Origin: an uncultured Clostridia bacterium
Lineage (GTDB): Bacteria; Bacillota; Clostridia; Christensenellales; UBA1242
DNA length: 64,000 nt
Direction of reading: 5' to 3'
Assembly: GCA_930990515.1 (NCBI GenBank)
Contig: CAKNPS010000004.1
Location: 1-64,000, forward strand
The position numbers were made by a program, and so were the translations under genes. The notes below the pieces were generated by a model that did no database searches, was not told the origin of the DNA, and was given only the letters and a program-made list of their open reading frames with translations. Of this stretch, positions 48,152 to 57,948 are shown in pieces (positions within the stretch are counted from its first letter, which is position 1; each line of letters begins with the position of its first letter).

Positions 48152-50449
48152 ATGAAAAAAATAAATCTTAATAATTATTTAAATTCACTTTTAAAATTTG
48201 TTATATTTATCTTTCTTTTCTTTGTTTTGTTCAAGGCAAACATCAACAACATTCTTTCGCCTTTTGCTTTTGGCATGCTTTTTGCACTCACTTGGGCAAA
48301 CCAAAAAGTTTACTTACTCGCCCCAGCATATTTAGTTGCAGGGCTTTTAAATCAATTTAGTTTTGAAAATGCTATTTCACTTTTATGCACTTTATTTGTT
48401 TTGATTATGCCGTATTTTATCCACATATTATGCAAAAAGAATATGAAAAAATGGGAGTTTGGCATTTTTGCAGTTTTAAGTCAGACAGCACAAGTTGTAT
48501 TTGAAATTTTGTCAGGTTTTTCGCCAATCCTTTCAGTTGTCAACATAGTTTTAGGCACACTTTTTATGTATTCTTCAATTGTCATTTTTGAAGCCTTAAT
48601 CATTCGCGGTTTTACAAACAAATTGACGAGTTTGGAACTTGTTTCTCTTTTTACAATTGTTTTGAGTTTAAGTGCAGGGCTAGTTAATCTCAATATCTAC
48701 AATTTTTCCTTTTTAAAGTTGTTTGTAAGTTTTTTAATTTTAGTTTTTGCCTATTCTTCAACACCAATTCTAACATTATTAGTTGCCATAACAGGTGGGC
48801 TTGGGGCATTGCTTTCAAGTAATAATCCGATGTATGTCACGCCATTTGTTTTGTGGGCACTACTTGCTCTCATTTTCAAAAATCACCACAAAATTTTTAT
48901 GATTGTTGGAGTTTTATGTGTTGAAGTTTTAGCGGGGCTATATTTTAACCTTTATACAAGTTTTGGCATTGTTGAAGTTTTACCGCTTATTCTTTCAAGT
49001 TTGTCATTTTTCCTTATTCCTAAAAAGGTTTTAAACGAAATTGCTGTCATCTTCAATTTTTCAAAAGATAGACTGGCGATGAAAAATGTGGTTAATAGAA
49101 ATCGAGAACTTTTGCATAAAAGACTAGGAAATCTTGCGGAAGTTTTTAATGATATGAACATTATTTATCGCAATATGTTAAAAAAGAATATGACAAGAGA
49201 AGATGTGACAAAAATTTTAAATGAAGAAATTTGCGACAAAATTTGTTCGTATTGCCCAGAAAGAAATCATTGTCACCGCACATTTCAAGAAGATACAAAA
49301 AAAGTGTTTGACGAACTTATTAATGTGGCTTTTGATAGGGGAAGGGTTACTCTGCTTGATATTCCTTCCTATCTCACATCGCGTTGCAAACAAACAAGCG
49401 CAATTCTAGGTAGTGTTAATGCGTTGACAAGTCAATACAAAAAATATTTAACAATGATGAGTGATGTCGACACTAGCAAAGTTTTAATTGCTGACCAACT
49501 TCTTGGAATTTCAAAAGTGATTTCATCACTTTCTAAAGAAGTTGAAAGTAATATATCTTTTGATACAGTTCGCGAAAATAAGATTTTAGATGAACTCACT
49601 TATCATAATGTTGTCTGTATTGATACTGTTGTTTATGAAAAAGATATTCACACAGAGATTGCTTCACTAGTTGTTAGGAACGAAGACAGTGCTCGCCTTA
49701 GAATTGAAGATTGTGTTAGTAAAGTATGTGGGTGTAAAATGGCTCTTTATGAAAGTTTTCCTAGTGTTAGACCAAACTATACTGTTTTAAATTTAAGAAC
49801 TGCTCCAAGATTTGATTGTATTTTTGGCATTGCACAAAAAACCAAAGAAAATTCAAAAGTGAGTGGCGACACATATTCACTTGTTCGACTTGATGGCGAT
49901 AGGATTTTGTTTGCCATAAGTGATGGTATGGGAAGCGGAGAAAGGGCGGAAGATGTGAGTGAAATTTCCATTTCATTGATTGAAAATTTCTATAAGGCTG
50001 GGTTTGATAATGAAATCATATTGTCCACAGTGAATAAACTTTTAAATCTTCATAAGGAAGATATTTTCTCAGCATTAGATATTGGCGTGATTGATTTACG
50101 AAATGGCATTGTTGATTTTATTAAAATGGCAAGCCCTGTCACACATATTTTAAACGAAGACGGTGTGAAAGTTATCACTTCTTCAACTCTTCCAATGGGA
50201 ATTGTTGAAGATTTAAATCCTATTGTCAAAAAAGAAGTGATAAATGCAAACGATTATATCATTATGGTTTCAGATGGTATAAGTGACAGTTTTGAAAATG
50301 ATGAAGTTTTCAAAGAAGAGATTAAAAGTTTAAAAATAAAAAATCCACAAGAGCTTGCAGATGCAATTTTAAACAAAGCATTAAATCAAAATAATGGATA
50401 TGCGGTTGATGACTTGACTGTGCTTGTTTTAAAAATTTTTGAAAGCTAA
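48152..50449 (+). CDS. spoIIE: Stage II sporulation protein E
   Basis: Multi-TM N-terminus; PP2C domain ISDGMGSGERAEDVSE; CSYCPERNHC. Confidence 0.92.
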   Translation: MKKINLNNYLNSLLKFVIFIFLFFVLFKANINNILSPFAFGMLFALTWANQKVYLLAPAYLVAGLLNQFSFENAISLLCTLFVLIMPYFIHILCKKNMKKWEFGIFAVLSQTAQVVFEILSGFSPILSVVNIVLGTLFMYSSIVIFEALIIRGFTNKLTSLELVSLFTIVLSLSAGLVNLNIYNFSFLKLFVSFLILVFAYSSTPILTLLVAITGGLGALLSSNNPMYVTPFVLWALLALIFKNHHKIFMIVGVLCVEVLAGLYFNLYTSFGIVEVLPLILSSLSFFLIPKKVLNEIAVIFNFSKDRLAMKNVVNRNRELLHKRLGNLAEVFNDMNIIYRNMLKKNMTREDVTKILNEEICDKICSYCPERNHCHRTFQEDTKKVFDELINVAFDRGRVTLLDIPSYLTSRCKQTSAILGSVNALTSQYKKYLTMMSDVDTSKVLIADQLLGISKVISSLSKEVESNISFDTVRENKILDELTYHNVVCIDTVVYEKDIHTEIASLVVRNEDSARLRIEDCVSKVCGCKMALYESFPSVRPNYTVLNLRTAPRFDCIFGIAQKTKENSKVSGDTYSLVRLDGDRILFAISDGMGSGERAEDVSEISISLIENFYKAGFDNEIILSTVNKLLNLHKEDIFSALDIGVIDLRNGIVDFIKMASPVTHILNEDGVKVITSSTLPMGIVEDLNPIVKKEVINANDYIIMVSDGISDSFENDEVFKEEIKSLKIKNPQELADAILNKALNQNNGYAVDDLTVLVLKIFES

Positions 50450-50620
50450 AATTTTAAATTTTCAAAAAATGAAGAAAAATCTCTTAAAAATGCAAAATTT
50501 TTGCTAAAAAGTATTGTTTTTTCTATAATTTTAATGTATACTAAATATATAAATAGTCGGAGTTAATAATTTTAAGTGTATAAAATTTATGTTTGGTTTT
50601 TAAAAAATTCCGATTAAATT

Positions 50621-51970
50621 ATGCGTTTTAAGGATAAAATTATGGAAGAAATTTTAGATTTTATTAAAGAGAACAAACTTATCAAAAAGGGAGAAGTCAT
50701 TGGAGTTGGAGTTAGTGGTGGAGTTGATTCAATGTGTCTTCTTCATTTTTTAAATGCAAATAAAGAAAAACTTGATATTGATGTTGTTGGTATTCATATC
50801 AATCACGGAATTAGAGAAGAAAGTTATGACGAAGCAAGATTTGTTTTAGAAAAATGCAAAGAGATGGGAATAAGAGTGTATAAATTCACTATTGATGCAC
50901 CTAAAATTGCTAAAGACAAAAAGTTGAGTGTGGAAACTGCTGCAAGAGAAGGCAGATATGGAGTTTTTGAAGCACTTATTAAAAAAGATATTGTTGATAA
51001 AATTGCACTTGCTCATCATCAAAGTGACCAAGCAGAAACAATTTTGATGCATATCTTTCGTGGAGCAGGTGTTGCTGGAGCAAAAGGTATGGAACCAATT
51101 CGTGACGGCATTTATATTAGACCAATGCTTCAAACTTCAAAGAAAGACATTTTAGAATATGCTTCACTTAATGACATTGAATATATTGAAGATAATAGCA
51201 ATCAAGATAATTCCTATAACCGAAATTTCATTCGCAATGTAATTATGAAGGAAGTTTTGAAACGCTATCCAAATGCCGTTGAAGCAATCAATAATTTTTC
51301 AAAGTCAGTTTGTGAAGATGATGATTATATCAACCAAAATCTTGATTTAAACAACTTGATTATTGATGAAAAATCTGTCCAACTTCCTTGCAGTATTTTC
51401 AAACTTCATAGTGCGGTTTATTCTCGTTTAATTTTTAAAGCACTTGATGCAATTAATGTTAAAAAAGACATCGAAAGAAAACATATTGAAATGATAAAGA
51501 ATTTGGCTTTGAATCTTGAAAATGGCAAGAAAATCAAACTTCCACTTGATGTTACTGTGACAAAAGAATATGGTTTCTTAACTTTCCAAAATGTTTATGT
51601 TGAAAAACCAACCTTAAGAAAACCAAACAAGTGTATGACTTTCAGTGTGGAAGGCTTTGGAACTGTGACAGTTAAACGCGTTAAACTTGATGCAGTTTTA
51701 GAAAACGGACTTTATTTTGACTATCGAAAAGTTCCAAAAGATGCGGTTTGGCGTTTTAGAGAAGACGGAGATGTTTTTGAAAAATTTGGCGGTGGCACAA
51801 AGAAATTAAAATCTTTCTTCATTGACAAAAAAATTCCTGTAAGAAAAAGAGATATAATTCCAGTGCTTGCAAGCGGAAACGAAGTTTATGTCATTGCAGG
51901 AATGGCAATTTCTGAAAAAGTCAGAGTGGAAAATGTTCCAACTTGCTATTGTTGCAAAGTTGATAGTTAA
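50621..51970 (+). CDS. tilS: tRNA(Ile)-lysidine synthase
   Basis: VGVSGGVDSMCLLHFL PP-loop, HHQSDQAETILM. Confidence 0.92.
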   Translation: MRFKDKIMEEILDFIKENKLIKKGEVIGVGVSGGVDSMCLLHFLNANKEKLDIDVVGIHINHGIREESYDEARFVLEKCKEMGIRVYKFTIDAPKIAKDKKLSVETAAREGRYGVFEALIKKDIVDKIALAHHQSDQAETILMHIFRGAGVAGAKGMEPIRDGIYIRPMLQTSKKDILEYASLNDIEYIEDNSNQDNSYNRNFIRNVIMKEVLKRYPNAVEAINNFSKSVCEDDDYINQNLDLNNLIIDEKSVQLPCSIFKLHSAVYSRLIFKALDAINVKKDIERKHIEMIKNLALNLENGKKIKLPLDVTVTKEYGFLTFQNVYVEKPTLRKPNKCMTFSVEGFGTVTVKRVKLDAVLENGLYFDYRKVPKDAVWRFREDGDVFEKFGGGTKKLKSFFIDKKIPVRKRDIIPVLASGNEVYVIAGMAISEKVRVENVPTCYCCKVDS

Positions 51971-52028
51971 GCGTTTTTGATTAAATTTAAACAAAATTTT
52001 AATTTTTATAACTTTATACGATTTAATA

Positions 52029-52060
52029 ATAAAAAAGCATATCAAATGATATGCTTTTTT
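52029..52060. terminator. Terminator, GCATATC/GATATGC family
   Basis: aaaaaagcatatcaaatgatatgctttttt. Confidence 0.7.
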
Positions 52061-52126
52061 CAATTAAAATGTAAAGCTTATTAAGATTTCGTTGTTTATT
52101 GTTTTTTAATTTATGTTAAATTAAAT

Positions 52127-53164
52127 TTATTCAATGGTCGGAAGTTCAATGCTGTAAGCCGTTTTAAAGTTGTCGCGAGTGAAATATTTATATTTGTTGC
52201 AAGCATTTTCAAAAAGTATGAAAAGTCTATCATCTTTAACTGCAATTTCTTCGCTCATACATGGAGCCTTGATTGTTTTTGCTGGGGTGTCTAAAATGTA
52301 AGTGTCAACTTCTTCTTCCACATTTTCAAAAGTCATTTTAATTGGCTCTAAACCTGAGTTTAAAACATTTTTATAAACATACAAATTTGAACTTGGGAGA
52401 GAGTAAGAAGTTGAAAGAATGATGCTATCATCTGTTATTGCCATTCCTTGCACAAGTGATGTTGTGGAAATTGCATACACAGGGTTAAGATTTCGTAGTC
52501 CATATTCGCTGTTGTTATCAATTTCGTAAGCAAATGTCACAGCATGATTTGTCCCATTTGTTGTTTCAATTACATGGCTTTCAGATGTGTCATATTTGCC
52601 TTCTCTATGAAATTCTCCAACAAGCAATTTGTTATCACAAATTGTCAAGAAATCTGCACCATTTGGAGCATTAAAATATGAGTCTGCCACAATTTGTCCG
52701 CCATCATCTACATATATGATGTCTTCATATTTAAAATAGTAAACATAACTTTCGCCACAGAACCAAACCCCGTTTCCGTCAGTTTTAATTCCGCCACAAT
52801 GTCCAACATAATCAACAATATTGTCATTTTCATCTAAGTAAGCTAGAGAAAAGGATTTTAAAGTTACATAAGTATTGGCATCAACAACATAAACTCTTGA
52901 GGCTTTGCCATCACTCATATAACCGCCAACTAAGAATATGTTGTTTGCGTCATCTTTAAAATAACATAAGCTTTGTGGAACGAGATTGTCAGAAAGTCCA
53001 ACAATTTCAAATTCTTGTTTTGCAGTTTTGTAAAAATCGGTGTAAGGCTCGCCAAAATAGTAAACAAAAGCAAAAATTGTGAATGCCACAAAAATAACCA
53101 TCATTACAATTGCTGTCGCAAATTTAGATTTTGTGATATGTTTGTTGTCATTTGTTTCTTCCAT
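52127..53164 (-). CDS. Membrane-anchored extracytoplasmic protein, beta-propeller-like
   Basis: N-terminal TM, repeated Gly/Tyr-rich beta segments; SD ggaggg before ATG 53164. Confidence 0.6.
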   Translation of the reverse strand: MEETNDNKHITKSKFATAIVMMVIFVAFTIFAFVYYFGEPYTDFYKTAKQEFEIVGLSDNLVPQSLCYFKDDANNIFLVGGYMSDGKASRVYVVDANTYVTLKSFSLAYLDENDNIVDYVGHCGGIKTDGNGVWFCGESYVYYFKYEDIIYVDDGGQIVADSYFNAPNGADFLTICDNKLLVGEFHREGKYDTSESHVIETTNGTNHAVTFAYEIDNNSEYGLRNLNPVYAISTTSLVQGMAITDDSIILSTSYSLPSSNLYVYKNVLNSGLEPIKMTFENVEEEVDTYILDTPAKTIKAPCMSEEIAVKDDRLFILFENACNKYKYFTRDNFKTAYSIELPTIE

Positions 53165-53362
53165 AATACCCTCCATAACATAAGTTTAACATATAATTTC
53201 TTAATAAGGCAAATAAAAAATAGTTTTAAAATTTAAATTATTTTTGAAAATCTAAAAAAAATAGTTTGAAATTTGTTTTTAATCTATTATAATTAATATA
53301 AGTTGTGTATCAACTTAAAATTTGTTTAAAATTATGTCAATAATTATAATATAGGGGGATAT

Positions 53363-54214
53363 ATGAAAATTGCAATTTCTGCTGAAAGCACAGTTGATTT
53401 ACCTAAGGAATTATTAAAAGAATACGATATTCACACCATTCCTTACACAATCATTATGAATGGGCAAGAATATTTGGACGGAGAAATAATGCCAGAAGAA
53501 ATTTTTACCAAAGCGGAAGAAACAAAATCTCTTCCTAAAACGTCGGCAATCAATGAAACTCAGTATGAAGAATATTTTGCTTCACTTTTAAAGGAATATG
53601 ATGGAATTGTTCATTTTTCACTATCTAGTGAAATTTCATCCGCTTGCAAAAATGCTGTGTTAGCGAGTGAAAAGTTTAAAAATGTTTATGTTTGTGACAG
53701 CAAGTCGCTTTCAACCGGCATCGCACTTCTTGCAATTTATGCAAGAAAACTTGCGAATGAAGGGTTGTCAGCAAAAGAAGTTTATGAAAAGGCAAATGCT
53801 CGTGTACCAAAAGTTCAAGCAAGTTTTGTTTTGAAAAAGTTGGAATATTTATATAAAGGTGGGAGATGCTCGGCTCTTTCTTATTTTGGAGCAAATCTTC
53901 TTCACATTCGTCCGCAAATTATCTTGAAAGATGGAAAAATGGGTCCATATAAAAAATACCGTGGCAATATGGACAAGGTTGTGGAAAATTATTGCAAGGA
54001 CACACTTGAAGAGTTTAACACACCAGATTTGTCAGTTGGCTTCGTGACATACACAACTGCAACTGATGAAATGGTGAGAGTGGCAAAGCAAAGTCTGATT
54101 GATAGGGGGTTCAAAACTATCTATGTGACAAAAGCAGGTGCAACAATTTCTAGCCACTGTGGAGAAAACACCCTTGGAATTTTGTATATCAATGACAATT
54201 TGCAAGAAGATTAG
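53363..54214 (+). CDS. DegV family protein
   Basis: ISAESTVDLPKELLKEYDIHTIPYTI; KLEYLYKGGRCS. Confidence 0.93.
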   Translation: MKIAISAESTVDLPKELLKEYDIHTIPYTIIMNGQEYLDGEIMPEEIFTKAEETKSLPKTSAINETQYEEYFASLLKEYDGIVHFSLSSEISSACKNAVLASEKFKNVYVCDSKSLSTGIALLAIYARKLANEGLSAKEVYEKANARVPKVQASFVLKKLEYLYKGGRCSALSYFGANLLHIRPQIILKDGKMGPYKKYRGNMDKVVENYCKDTLEEFNTPDLSVGFVTYTTATDEMVRVAKQSLIDRGFKTIYVTKAGATISSHCGENTLGILYINDNLQED

Positions 54215-54308
54215 GTGGGTATCAATGATACCAAAGTTGACACAAAAGTGGCTTGGTTGTTTATTGGTGCAAAACAAAATTCATAAATTTAAGAAAACAA
54301 TTTAAAGA

Positions 54309-54402
54309 GTGTCACGGGCACATAATAAAAAGTGCTACAAGCATAGTGCTGTGAGCACGCAATAGAGAGTGCTGTTGGCATAATAGAAAGTGCCAATGGC
54401 AC
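54309..54402. repeat. Array of five 13-nt micro-hairpins (5-bp stem, 3-nt loop)
   Basis: GTGTCacgGGCAC, GTGCTacaAGCAT, GTGCTgtgAGCAC, GTGCTgttGGCAT, GTGCCaatGGCAC. Confidence 0.65.
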
Positions 54403-54403
54403 C

Positions 54404-54523
54404 CTAGAGGTCGTCGGCATCTTGTTGTGGTGGGTCATAAGGATTTTCTGGCACACCCGTGTAAGAACCTAATGGGTCAGTTTTACTTTGAAATTTTTTC
54501 TTTTTTCGTTTAAATATACTCAT
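54404..54523 (-). CDS. Small hypothetical protein, 39 aa
   Basis: MSIFKRKKKKFQSKTDPLGSYTGVPENPYDPPQQDADDL; resembles a short protein recalled from Firmicutes genomes; missed by the ORF track. Confidence 0.65.
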   Translation of the reverse strand: MSIFKRKKKKFQSKTDPLGSYTGVPENPYDPPQQDADDL

Positions 54524-54598
54524 AAAAATAGTTTGAGTATATTTTTCTTTATTATGCAAGAATTGACAAAGGAAATGGTGATATGTTAATATATTTTT

Positions 54599-55459
54599 AT
54601 GGAAAAAGCACTATCTAAAGCACAACTTGTGGAGCGCAGTTTAATGAAAAAATTTCGTAAGTCCATTTGGACGAAATTTATTCTTGCTCTTAAAAGATAT
54701 AACCTTGTGGAAAAAGGTGATAAAATTGCTGTTTGCGTTTCTGGTGGAAAAGATAGTATGCTTCTTGCCAAACTTTTTCAACTGTTAAAAAGAATAAGCG
54801 AAGTCAATTTTGAAGTGGTTTATCTTTCTATGAACCCGGGCTATAATCAAGCAAACCTAAATCAAATAGAAAGCAATGCCAAAATGCTGGAAATTCCACT
54901 CACAATTTTTGAAACGAACATTTTTGACAGCGTTGTCAACATTGAAAAATCGCCTTGCTATCTCTGTGCCAGAATGAGAAGGGGATATTTATATAACGAA
55001 GCGAAGAAACTTGGTTGCAACAAAATTGCTCTTGCTCATCATAATAGCGATGTGATTGAAACCACACTTATGGGAATGTTTTATGGGGCACAAATTCAAG
55101 CAATGCCACCAAAACTATGGTCGAAGAATTTTGAAGGAATGGAGTTAATCCGTCCACTATATTTTGTTAGCGAAGAAGATATAATTGCGTGGAAAGACTA
55201 TAACGAATTGAAGTTTTTGCAATGTGCTTGCCGTTTCACAGAAATGAGTAATTTAAGTGAAGATGAAATTTCCCCTTCTGCAAGAAAGAACATAAAAAAT
55301 CTTATTAAAAATCTTAAAAAAGATATTCCAGAGATTGAAAATCATATTTTTAAAAGCATTCATAACTGCCAAGTTGACACAATGCTTGGAGTTAAACACG
55401 ACGGAAAATATTATGACTTTAATGAAATTTTTGAAGCAAATAAACCGAAGAAAGAGTAA
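54599..55459 (+). CDS. TtcA/TilS-family tRNA thiolation-type ATPase
   Basis: VCVSGGKDSMLLAKLF PP-loop, PCYLCARMRRG, AHHNSDVIETTLM. Confidence 0.88.
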   Translation: MEKALSKAQLVERSLMKKFRKSIWTKFILALKRYNLVEKGDKIAVCVSGGKDSMLLAKLFQLLKRISEVNFEVVYLSMNPGYNQANLNQIESNAKMLEIPLTIFETNIFDSVVNIEKSPCYLCARMRRGYLYNEAKKLGCNKIALAHHNSDVIETTLMGMFYGAQIQAMPPKLWSKNFEGMELIRPLYFVSEEDIIAWKDYNELKFLQCACRFTEMSNLSEDEISPSARKNIKNLIKNLKKDIPEIENHIFKSIHNCQVDTMLGVKHDGKYYDFNEIFEANKPKKE

Positions 55460-55479
55460 AATTCTAATATTAAAATAAA

Positions 55480-55508
55480 AAATGTGTGAGCTATTCACAC
55501 ATTTTTTT
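55480..55508 (+). terminator. Rho-independent terminator
   Basis: aatgtgtga-gctat-tcacacattttttt. Confidence 0.7.
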
Positions 55509-55568
55509 GTGTCACTGACACCTTTTGTGTTTAAAGTTTTGAAAATCAAATTTACAAACTTTTAAACT

Positions 55569-55724
55569 CTATTTTTCTAAAACATAATATGAACCTTCGT
55601 GTTGTGTTGGTGGGAATGTTTCGCCTTTTTCAAGGTGAGTTGTTCCACCATTTCTTCCACCGTTGCTATATGCAGTGTAATCACCACTTTCTTGAACGGT
55701 TTCGCCTGGTCTATATTTTTCCAT
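55569..55724 (-). CDS. YjzC-like small protein, 51 aa
   Basis: MEKYRPGETVQESGDYTAYSNGGRNGGTTHLEKGETFPPTQHEGSYYVLEK; missed by the ORF track. Confidence 0.7.
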   Translation of the reverse strand: MEKYRPGETVQESGDYTAYSNGGRNGGTTHLEKGETFPPTQHEGSYYVLEK

Positions 55725-55879
55725 ATTTACCTCCCGCTAATATTGTTTGCAGTGGAAGAAAAAATATTCAAAAATAATTTTAAAATTTAAATCAGAAAAA
55801 TTTTAATTAATATAAATAATATTAAATTAATTAAAAAATATTTAAATAAATTGTAAAAAATAATAAAAAACACATTTTT

Positions 55880-55925
55880 TTGCAAAAAAATACGCAATTT
55901 TTGATATTTTTTGCGTATTTTTTAA
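55880..55925. terminator. Terminator
   Basis: aaaaaatacgcaattttt...attttttgcgtattttttaat. Confidence 0.5.
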
Positions 55926-55954
55926 TAATTTTTGTTTTTTAGTTTTAATTTTAT

Positions 55955-56824
55955 TTAATTTAATGGCAGGGATTTTAAATATTCTTTTAAATCATCTTTT
56001 ATATCATTTTCGTTTAAACCAAATTCAATCATACATTTAATATATTCAAGTTTATTTCCACAGTCATAGTAATTTGCATCAAATTCGTAACTTGCCACTC
56101 TGCCTTTTCTTGCCAAATTGTCTATGGCATCAGTTAGGTAATATTCTGTATTTTTTGGAGTGCAATTTAAGATTTCATCAAAAATTTCACTTGTCAAAAC
56201 ATAGCGGGCAAGCCCTACCAAATTTGAAGGGGGATTTTTAGGTTTTTCAATAATGCCATCAATATCATAACACCTATCAAAAAGTTTTTCTTTTGTGATA
56301 ATGGAAGAATATCTTGGAATAACTTCTAATGGAAAGGGTCTTGCACCGATGATATTTTTACCAGTTTTTTCATAGGCATCAATTACTTGTTTCATAACTG
56401 GAACATTTTTAGAAATACATAGGTCATCACCATTCACAACAACAAATGGTTCTCCTTTTGCCCATTCTTTGATAGAATAAACTGCTCCTCCTGAGCCATT
56501 GATATTTCCTTGATAGATGAAATCAATTTCAAGATTGTCGATAACTTCGTTTAGTTCTTGTAAAAGTTCGAATTTTCCAGATTTTTTAAGTTGTCCTTCC
56601 AAAGCGTAGTCGTGTTTAAAAAATTCTTTGACGCCTTCTTTTTCTTTAGAAATGACAAGACAAACTCTTTTTATTCCACTTTTTAATGCTTCCACTAAAT
56701 GAAAAAGTAAAATTGGTTTATTGCCAATTGGGAAAAGTTCTTTGGCAACTGCACGGGTTGCAGGTAAAAATCTAGTGCCTTTGCCAGCCATTAAAATGAC
56801 ACATTGTTCAACTTTTTGTTTCAT
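55955..56824 (-). CDS. galU: UTP--glucose-1-phosphate uridylyltransferase
   Basis: MAGKGTRFLPATRAVAKELFPIGNKPI; SD ggagaaattATG at 56824. Confidence 0.92.
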   Translation of the reverse strand: MKQKVEQCVILMAGKGTRFLPATRAVAKELFPIGNKPILLFHLVEALKSGIKRVCLVISKEKEGVKEFFKHDYALEGQLKKSGKFELLQELNEVIDNLEIDFIYQGNINGSGGAVYSIKEWAKGEPFVVVNGDDLCISKNVPVMKQVIDAYEKTGKNIIGARPFPLEVIPRYSSIITKEKLFDRCYDIDGIIEKPKNPPSNLVGLARYVLTSEIFDEILNCTPKNTEYYLTDAIDNLARKGRVASYEFDANYYDCGNKLEYIKCMIEFGLNENDIKDDLKEYLKSLPLN

Positions 56825-56982
56825 AATTTCTCCTTTCACACGTTGTGTGATATTTTTATTTAACGGTTTAATGCATGCTTCCATTTTTAGATTTATCGCA
56901 TCTTATTATATATGGTAAATTTAAATTTTACGTTTAAGGAAAAGAAAAAATCAAAATGAAAAGTCATTTTGATTTCAAATCT

Positions 56983-57948
56983 TTATGCTAAAGCAACTGC
57001 CACAGCAAGAGAAACTGTTGCTCCAACCATTGGGTTATTGCCCATTCCGATAAAGCCCATCATTGCAACGTGTGCAGGAACGGAACTACTGCCGGCAAAT
57101 TGTGCATCGCTATGCATTCTTCCAATTGTGTCGGTCATTCCATAACTTGCAGGGCCACATCTCATATTGTCTGGGTGAAGTGTTCTTCCTGTGCCACCAC
57201 CAGAAGCAACTGAGAAATACTTTTTGCCATTTTCATAGCACCATTTTTTGTATGTTCCAGCAACTGGGTGTTGGAAACGAAGCGGATTTGTGGAGTTTCC
57301 AGTGATTGAAACATCAACTTTTTCATGTTGCATAATTGCCACACCTTCGGAAACGTCATAAGCACCATAAATTTTAACAGCGGCTCTTTCGCCTTTTGAA
57401 AATGCCTTTTCACCTAAAATTTTCAAACTTTGACTTTCTCTGTCAAATTGTGTGTTCACATAAGTGAAACCATTGATTCTTGCTATGATATACGCAGCAT
57501 CTTTGCCAAGTCCATTTAAAATGACTTTAAGTGGAGTTTTTCTAATTTTGTTTGCCGTTCTTGCAATTCCCATTGCTCCTTCTGCAGCAGCAAAACTTTC
57601 GTGACCTGCAAGGAAGCAGAAACATTTTGTTTCTTCGTCAAGAAGACGAGAAGCAAGATTTCCGTGTCCAAGACCGATTTTTCTTTCGTCTGCAACAGAA
57701 CCTTTCACGCAAAAAGCTTGAAGTCCTTCGCCAATTTTTTCAGCGGCTTCGCAAGCATTTTTTGTTTTTGAAAGAAGGGCAATCGCCGTTCCAAGAGTGT
57801 AAGCTTCAACAGCGTTATCAAAGCAAATTGGCTGAATTTCGCGAACAATTTTTTCTACGTCAATATTTTTTTCCGAGCAAATCTTTTTAGCATCTTCAAG
57901 ACTTTTTAAATTATATTTCTTTAAGGTTTCGTTTACATAATTTTCCAT
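56983..57948 (-). CDS. GGGtGRT family protein
   Basis: SVASGGGTGRTLHPDNMRCGPASYGMTDTIGRMHSDAQFAG. Confidence 0.85.
   Translation of the reverse strand: MENYVNETLKKYNLKSLEDAKKICSEKNIDVEKIVREIQPICFDNAVEAYTLGTAIALLSKTKNACEAAEKIGEGLQAFCVKGSVADERKIGLGHGNLASRLLDEETKCFCFLAGHESFAAAEGAMGIARTANKIRKTPLKVILNGLGKDAAYIIARINGFTYVNTQFDRESQSLKILGEKAFSKGERAAVKIYGAYDVSEGVAIMQHEKVDVSITGNSTNPLRFQHPVAGTYKKWCYENGKKYFSVASGGGTGRTLHPDNMRCGPASYGMTDTIGRMHSDAQFAGSSSVPAHVAMMGFIGMGNNPMVGATVSLAVAVALA

Noticed and set aside
49767-49976. Overlapping antisense ORFs in spoIIE
   Set aside because: No SD, opposite a conserved PP2C domain.
57063-57890. Gln/Phe/Arg-rich plus-strand ORFs opposite the GGGtGRT gene
   Set aside because: Low-complexity translation, antisense to a conserved gene.
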